Assembly: GCA_937920575.1 (NCBI GenBank)
Contig: CAKZSF010000163.1
Location: 1-9,243 of the forward strand
Source of the DNA: an uncultured Sphingomonadaceae bacterium
Lineage (GTDB): Bacteria; Pseudomonadota; Alphaproteobacteria; Sphingomonadales; Sphingomonadaceae
Length of the DNA: 9,243 bases
Direction: 5' to 3'
Both the position numbers and the translations under genes were made by a program. This document shows positions 6,331-9,243 of the stretch, in pieces. The stretch's first letter is position 1, and each line of letters begins with the position of its first letter. Below the pieces are notes generated by a model that was not told where the DNA came from, did no database searches, and worked only from the letters and a program-made list of their open reading frames with translations.

Positions 6331-7634
6331 GTAGCAAGCCGCGCACCCCCTCCTCGCGAGTGGCGCTGCAGTTTGGCGGCGTTTTCAATCCTCCTGTGAC
6401 GGCCGACCGCGCACGTCGCATGCGCGCCGCCGCCACTGGTTTGCTGGTGCTGATGGCGGGCGTTTTCCTGGCCGCGCGCTATTTTCACGATCTGCATCCG
6501 GCTTGGGGCTTTGTAGAAGCCTTTGCCGAGGCAGCGATGGTTGGCGGGCTGGCGGACTGGTTTGCTGTCACCGCCCTGTTCCGCCATCCGATGGGCGTGC
6601 CGATCCCGCACACCGCAATCATTCCTGAGAACAAGGATCGCATTGCGGACACGATGGCGGTTTTCCTGCAGGAGAATTTCCTCACCCCCCAAGTCGTCGC
6701 GCGGCGCATGCAATCGATGAATATGGCGGCGGCCATGGGGCAATTCCTGACTGACCCGGAGGGCAAGGAAGCGAACTCACGGATTCGTGCCGGTGCCAGC
6801 GAGCTGTTCGCCGATGTGCTGGAATCGCTCGATCCCGACAAGATGGGTGACGAGGTGCGCGCCGGGCTGAAATCGCAGCTTGCCAAGCTCAACGTTGCGC
6901 CGCTGCTGGGACAGATGCTGTCCGCCGCGATTGCCGATGGGCGGCATATGCCGCTGCTCGACAGCTTTATTCGCTGGGCCGCGCTGACGCTGGAGGACAA
7001 TGAGGACATGGTCCGCAATGTCATTCACGAACGCGCCAATGCTCTGCTGCGGATTACTGGCCTGGACGAAACGGTGGCGAACTCGATCCTTGATGGCTTG
7101 TACAAGCTGCTTGCGGAAACGCTTGTCGATCCCAAGCATCCAATCCGCACCAAGGCCGAGGAAGGCCTCGCGCAGCTGGCGCATGATTTGCAGCATGATC
7201 CCGCGATGCAAGAGAAGGTGCAGCGCATGAAGCAGGAGGTGCTCGACAATCCGGCGCTGGGCAATTGGTGGCAATCGGTGTGGGAGCGGCTGCGCAAACG
7301 GATGCTGGAGGCGGCGCGCAATCCCGATGCGAAGCTGTCCGGCCAATTGGCGGAGAGCCTCGCTGATCTGGGCAAATCGCTCGAGAGTGATCCGCGTATC
7401 CAGGCGATGGTCAATCGCTTCGCACGCCGCACCGCTGTGGGTGTCTCAACGCGCTATGGCGGGCAGATTGTTCAGCTGGTGTCCGAAACCGTTCGACGTT
7501 GGGATGCGGGACAATTGACTGACCGGATCGAAGGCGCGGTGGGCCGCGATCTGCAGTTTATCCGGGTCAACGGCACGCTGGTGGGCGGGCTGGTCGGGCT
7601 GACCATTCACACGATCACGGTGCTGGTTTCTTGA
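6327..7634 (+). CDS. DUF445 (YjiN-like) inner-membrane protein
   Basis: The 435-residue product matches the DUF445 family, of unknown function. An N-terminal helix (about 34-52) is followed by the conserved FAEAAMVGGLADWFAVTALF (66-85) and FRHPMGVPIPHTAIIPENKDR (85-105). A long, largely helical and polar middle (about 110-400) follows, and a C-terminal membrane helix (about 414-434) ends the protein, so the middle is probably exposed on one side of the inner membrane and tethered at both ends. The start is a GTG overlapping the permease stop as GTGA (6327-6330); it has no clear ribosome site of its own, which fits translational coupling to the permease. An in-frame ATG at 6420 (residue 32) is a less likely start because it would leave almost nothing before the first helix. 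A part in envelope maintenance or pump function is inference from the operon. Confidence 0.88.
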   Translation: MSSKPRTPSSRVALQFGGVFNPPVTADRARRMRAAATGLLVLMAGVFLAARYFHDLHPAWGFVEAFAEAAMVGGLADWFAVTALFRHPMGVPIPHTAIIPENKDRIADTMAVFLQENFLTPQVVARRMQSMNMAAAMGQFLTDPEGKEANSRIRAGASELFADVLESLDPDKMGDEVRAGLKSQLAKLNVAPLLGQMLSAAIADGRHMPLLDSFIRWAALTLEDNEDMVRNVIHERANALLRITGLDETVANSILDGLYKLLAETLVDPKHPIRTKAEEGLAQLAHDLQHDPAMQEKVQRMKQEVLDNPALGNWWQSVWERLRKRMLEAARNPDAKLSGQLAESLADLGKSLESDPRIQAMVNRFARRTAVGVSTRYGGQIVQLVSETVRRWDAGQLTDRIEGAVGRDLQFIRVNGTLVGGLVGLTIHTITVLVS

Positions 7635-8197
7635 GCGCGTTGCTGCCGCGCGATAAACCCTTCTTGCAGACCGAAAGGCTGGAGCTGTGGTTGCCCACGC
7701 GCGCAGATATTGCCGCTATGATCGAGATTGTTAGTGACCCCCACACCGGCAAGTATCTCGGCCCGGCGGGTGGTGCGGCGGATCACTTCATGCGGTTTCA
7801 GCGCAACGCGGGTAGCTGGTTCCTACACGGCTATGGCGGATTTATAGTGCGCGAGCGCGGCAAGCCGGATGCCATTGGCAATTGCGGCGTGTTTCACTCA
7901 TGGCGCGGGCTGGGCGACGATTTTGACGACATGCCCGAAGCCGGCTGGATCATCAGCGCGGGGCATGAAGGGCAAGGATATGCCAATGAAGCGATGGCCG
8001 CCGCGCTCGACTGGTTTGATGGCGAGCATGGCCGCCCAAACCACTCAAGCCGTGTGGTGTGCATGATTGATCCCGACAATGCTGGCTCGATCAAGCTGGC
8101 AGAAAAGCTGGGCTTCGCCGAAATGCGCCGTGCGGCCTTGCCTGATGGCAGCAAAGTGGTGCTGTTTGAGCGGGGGTCTAGGCGCGAGGCCAGCTAG
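7631..8197 (+). CDS. GNAT-family N-acetyltransferase (RimJ/RimL-like)
   Basis: The 188-residue protein has the Acetyltransf_3 layout: an N-terminal strand TERLELWLPTRADI (14-27), a central strand ending AGWIISA, the acetyl-CoA pyrophosphate loop HEGQGYANEA (112-121, the Q/RxxGxG/A motif), and the C-terminal motif DPDNAGSIKLAEKLGF (147-162). Members transfer acetyl from acetyl-CoA to protein N-termini or small amines; the acceptor cannot be predicted. The start is TTG 7631, overlapping the DUF445 stop as TTGA (7631-7634). No ATG or GTG lies upstream before a stop that would suit, and the first internal ATG (residue 30) would remove the first conserved strand. Coupling to DUF445 is therefore likely. 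The stop TAG shares CTAG with the stop of the opposing gene. GNATs of this type are common cargo at operon ends, so a link to efflux is uncertain. Confidence 0.88.
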   Translation: MSALLPRDKPFLQTERLELWLPTRADIAAMIEIVSDPHTGKYLGPAGGAADHFMRFQRNAGSWFLHGYGGFIVRERGKPDAIGNCGVFHSWRGLGDDFDDMPEAGWIISAGHEGQGYANEAMAAALDWFDGEHGRPNHSSRVVCMIDPDNAGSIKLAEKLGFAEMRRAALPDGSKVVLFERGSRREAS

Positions 8198-9087
8198 CCG
8201 ACCCGATAGACTATTGTTCCATTGTAATAGGAACGCATGGGTTCACCCTGTTGATCAACCGCCGGTTCAAAGTCAGCCGACCTTCGCATAATCCCGCAAG
8301 CTGGCGACTTAAGCCGGTCCTGTTTGGTGGATCCCAACAAGACGCATTCGCTGACCGTTCCATCCGCGTCGACTGTCACACGCATCCTGAAAATGCCTTG
8401 TTCCCCCACGCGCACGGCTCTGGAGGGGTATTTCTGCTGGATTTGTTTCGTGACATACATGGCGTTCGTCCATGTCGGCCCCTTGTCGCGCCGCTTTTGC
8501 TTTTCCGGGTCAAATCCCCAGGCGCGTACAAGATCTTCAGAACAGGTGTTGAGCGCTGCAAGCGGCTTGGCAAGATTGCCCGTCATCATCCTGACGGCGT
8601 GTTTCTTTTGAGAAATCGTGACGTTCTTCAGGTTCTTGGCAGAAGAAAGGTCGATCGCGGCGAGACCCGGCTGAGTGCTGTCATCCGCTTCGCTTGCCGG
8701 TGTCTCGGTCTTTTCGAGCCAAAGAGTGCTAAAAATTACTGCCGACCCGAATGTGTCCAGATCGCCGGTGAACCCGGAGATTTCCTGCGCCCCACCTTTC
8801 TCTCCGAACTGAACCGAGAACTGCCGTTTGCCCGTAAATTTGGCAAATGACTTCCCGGCCACAGTCATGCTGAAAGTCCGGTCGGGGCCAAATTGTTCGA
8901 AAATCAAGATGTGTTTGCTTTTCTCGTCGCCAAATCCGCGCGCGAGTTGGCATTTGTCGTCGGCAAAGTTGATCTGCCACGGGCCCGATGCGGTAAGTGA
9001 TTGCGCCGCCCTTTCTGCCGCGGCGACCGGTGATGCGTTTGCCGCAATGCCCAAAGTAATTACAACTGAAGAAACGAGTATTCGCAT
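8194..9087 (-). CDS. Secreted protein with C-terminal TonB_C-like domain
   Basis: I place the start at ATG 9087-9085 (297 residues) because GGAGG lies 8 nt upstream and the protein then begins with a normal signal peptide: MRIL, a hydrophobic core, and a PVAAA-E cleavage site near residue 24. An in-frame ATG at 9117 would put ten polar residues in front. The mature N-terminal domain (about 33-170) begins GPWQINFADDKCQLARGFG and looks beta-rich. The C-terminal 75 or so residues (GIFRMRVTVDADGTVSECVL, then a DFEPAVD segment) resemble the TonB C-terminal domain. C248 and C264 lie where related proteins carry a pair that may form a disulphide; C46 and C182 may be another. It has no membrane anchor or Pro-rich spacer, so it is not a classical TonB. 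Probably periplasmic; function unknown. It converges on the GNAT gene. Confidence 0.82.
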   Translation of the reverse strand: MRILVSSVVITLGIAANASPVAAAERAAQSLTASGPWQINFADDKCQLARGFGDEKSKHILIFEQFGPDRTFSMTVAGKSFAKFTGKRQFSVQFGEKGGAQEISGFTGDLDTFGSAVIFSTLWLEKTETPASEADDSTQPGLAAIDLSSAKNLKNVTISQKKHAVRMMTGNLAKPLAALNTCSEDLVRAWGFDPEKQKRRDKGPTWTNAMYVTKQIQQKYPSRAVRVGEQGIFRMRVTVDADGTVSECVLLGSTKQDRLKSPACGIMRRSADFEPAVDQQGEPMRSYYNGTIVYRVG

Positions 9088-9089
9088 AG

Positions 9090-9125
9090 AAAAAGCCTCC
9101 ACCTGCATTCTATGCAAGCGGAGGC
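9090..9125 (-). terminator. Intrinsic terminator after etfA, overlapping the next gene's ribosome site
   Basis: Read on the minus strand, GCCTCC (9125-9120) pairs with GGAGGC (9100-9095) and inner TGCAT (9116-9112) with ATGCA (9108-9104) around a 3-nt loop AGA, separated by a small internal loop (GCT/GGT), and five T follow (9094-9090). The hairpin begins 22 bp after the etfA stop. Its 3' arm contains the GGAGG ribosome site of the TonB_C gene, whose ATG starts 2 nt after the T-run. Confidence 0.8.
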
Positions 9126-9134
9126 ATTTCGCAA
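9107..9134 (-). promoter_or_regulatory. Candidate promoter of the TonB_C gene embedded in the etfA terminator
   Basis: On the minus strand TTGCGA (9134-9129, 4/6) is 16 bp from TAGAAT (9112-9107, 5/6 to TATAAT). The -10 sits across the loop and inner stem of the terminator hairpin. Transcription would begin at about 9103-9099, leaving a leader of only about 12-16 nt that carries GGTGGAGG at its very 5' end and lacks the 5' arm of the hairpin, so the ribosome site would be free. Confidence 0.45.
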
Positions 9135-9147
9135 CAGTTTCCGAGAT

Positions 9148-9243
9148 TTACAGCTTCTCGGTCAATTCCGGCACGGCTTTGAACAGGTCCGCGACCAATC
9201 CAATGTCCGCGACTTGGAAGATCGGTGCGTCTTCATCCTTGTT
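9148..9243 (-). CDS. etfA: Electron transfer flavoprotein alpha subunit, C-terminus (partial)
   Basis: The minus-strand frame enters from the right edge and ends at TAA 9150-9148. The visible 31 residues read [15 protein letters not shown] and then [16 protein letters not shown], the conserved C-terminal end of the ETF alpha subunit, where the INKD-APIF-ADYG-VGDL pattern forms part of the FAD-binding domain. ETF alpha/beta takes electrons from acyl-CoA and other dehydrogenases and passes them to ETF-quinone oxidoreductase in the cytoplasm. The rest of the gene, and presumably etfB upstream of it, lie outside the window. A terminator follows directly. Confidence 0.88.
   Translation of the reverse strand, partial: NKDEDAPIFQVADIGLVADLFKAVPELTEKL

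Noticed and set aside
8216..8234. GTTCC/GGAAC inverted repeat just past the GNAT stop as a possible terminator
   Set aside because: Only five base pairs, AT-rich 9-nt loop and no T-run; it lies in coding sequence of the opposing gene.
8251..8850. 199-codon plus-strand frame antisense to the TonB_C gene
   Set aside because: The minus-strand gene has a signal peptide, a strong ribosome site and a recognisable C-terminal domain; the plus frame has none.

Overview
The window looks like chromosomal DNA from an alphaproteobacterium. The clearest marker is a SciP/DUF1153 gene, a cell-cycle regulator family essentially restricted to that class. Gene style (moderate-to-high GC, a two-domain TonB_C periplasmic protein, an RND pump followed by DUF445) suggests Sphingomonadales, perhaps Erythrobacteraceae; this placement is inference from memory of gene families. 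There is no transposase, integrase, CRISPR array, tRNA or rRNA, and no sign of recent transfer.

Left part (1-1366): a possible N-terminus of a divergent gene at the edge, then a two-gene unit consisting of an unrecognised small protein (183-509) overlapping sciP (506-805) by ATGA, closed by a strong intrinsic terminator (856-888). Next is a monocistronic GlsB/YeaQ/YmgE-type small membrane protein (1010-1273) with a leader holding two mutually exclusive hairpins and its own terminator (1335-1366). The gap 1367-1625 holds a doubtful 38-codon ORF with a good ribosome site and an AT-rich promoter with an imperfect dyad.

Centre (1626-8197): a tightly packed plus-strand operon of four genes: RND membrane fusion protein (1626-2828), RND inner-membrane permease (2836-6330), DUF445 membrane protein (6327-7634, GTG start) and GNAT acetyltransferase (7631-8197, TTG start). 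The last three are linked by 4-bp stop/start overlaps. The first two form the inner part of a tripartite efflux pump; no outer-membrane channel and no regulator gene lie in the window. The permease is about 110 residues longer than AcrB-type pumps because of an insert between TM6 and TM7 that carries two extra hydrophobic segments.

Right part (minus strand): etfA (C-terminus only, 9148-9243) is followed by a terminator hairpin and then a secreted TonB_C-domain protein (8194-9087) that converges on the GNAT gene, sharing a CTAG stop-codon palindrome. The etfA terminator, a candidate promoter and the ribosome-binding site of the TonB_C gene are superimposed in about 45 bp: the -10 lies at the hairpin loop and the Shine-Dalgarno sequence in the hairpin's 3' arm. 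No wholly new multi-gene system is evident; the most unusual items are this composite element, the 14-segment RND permease, and the small gene translationally coupled to sciP.
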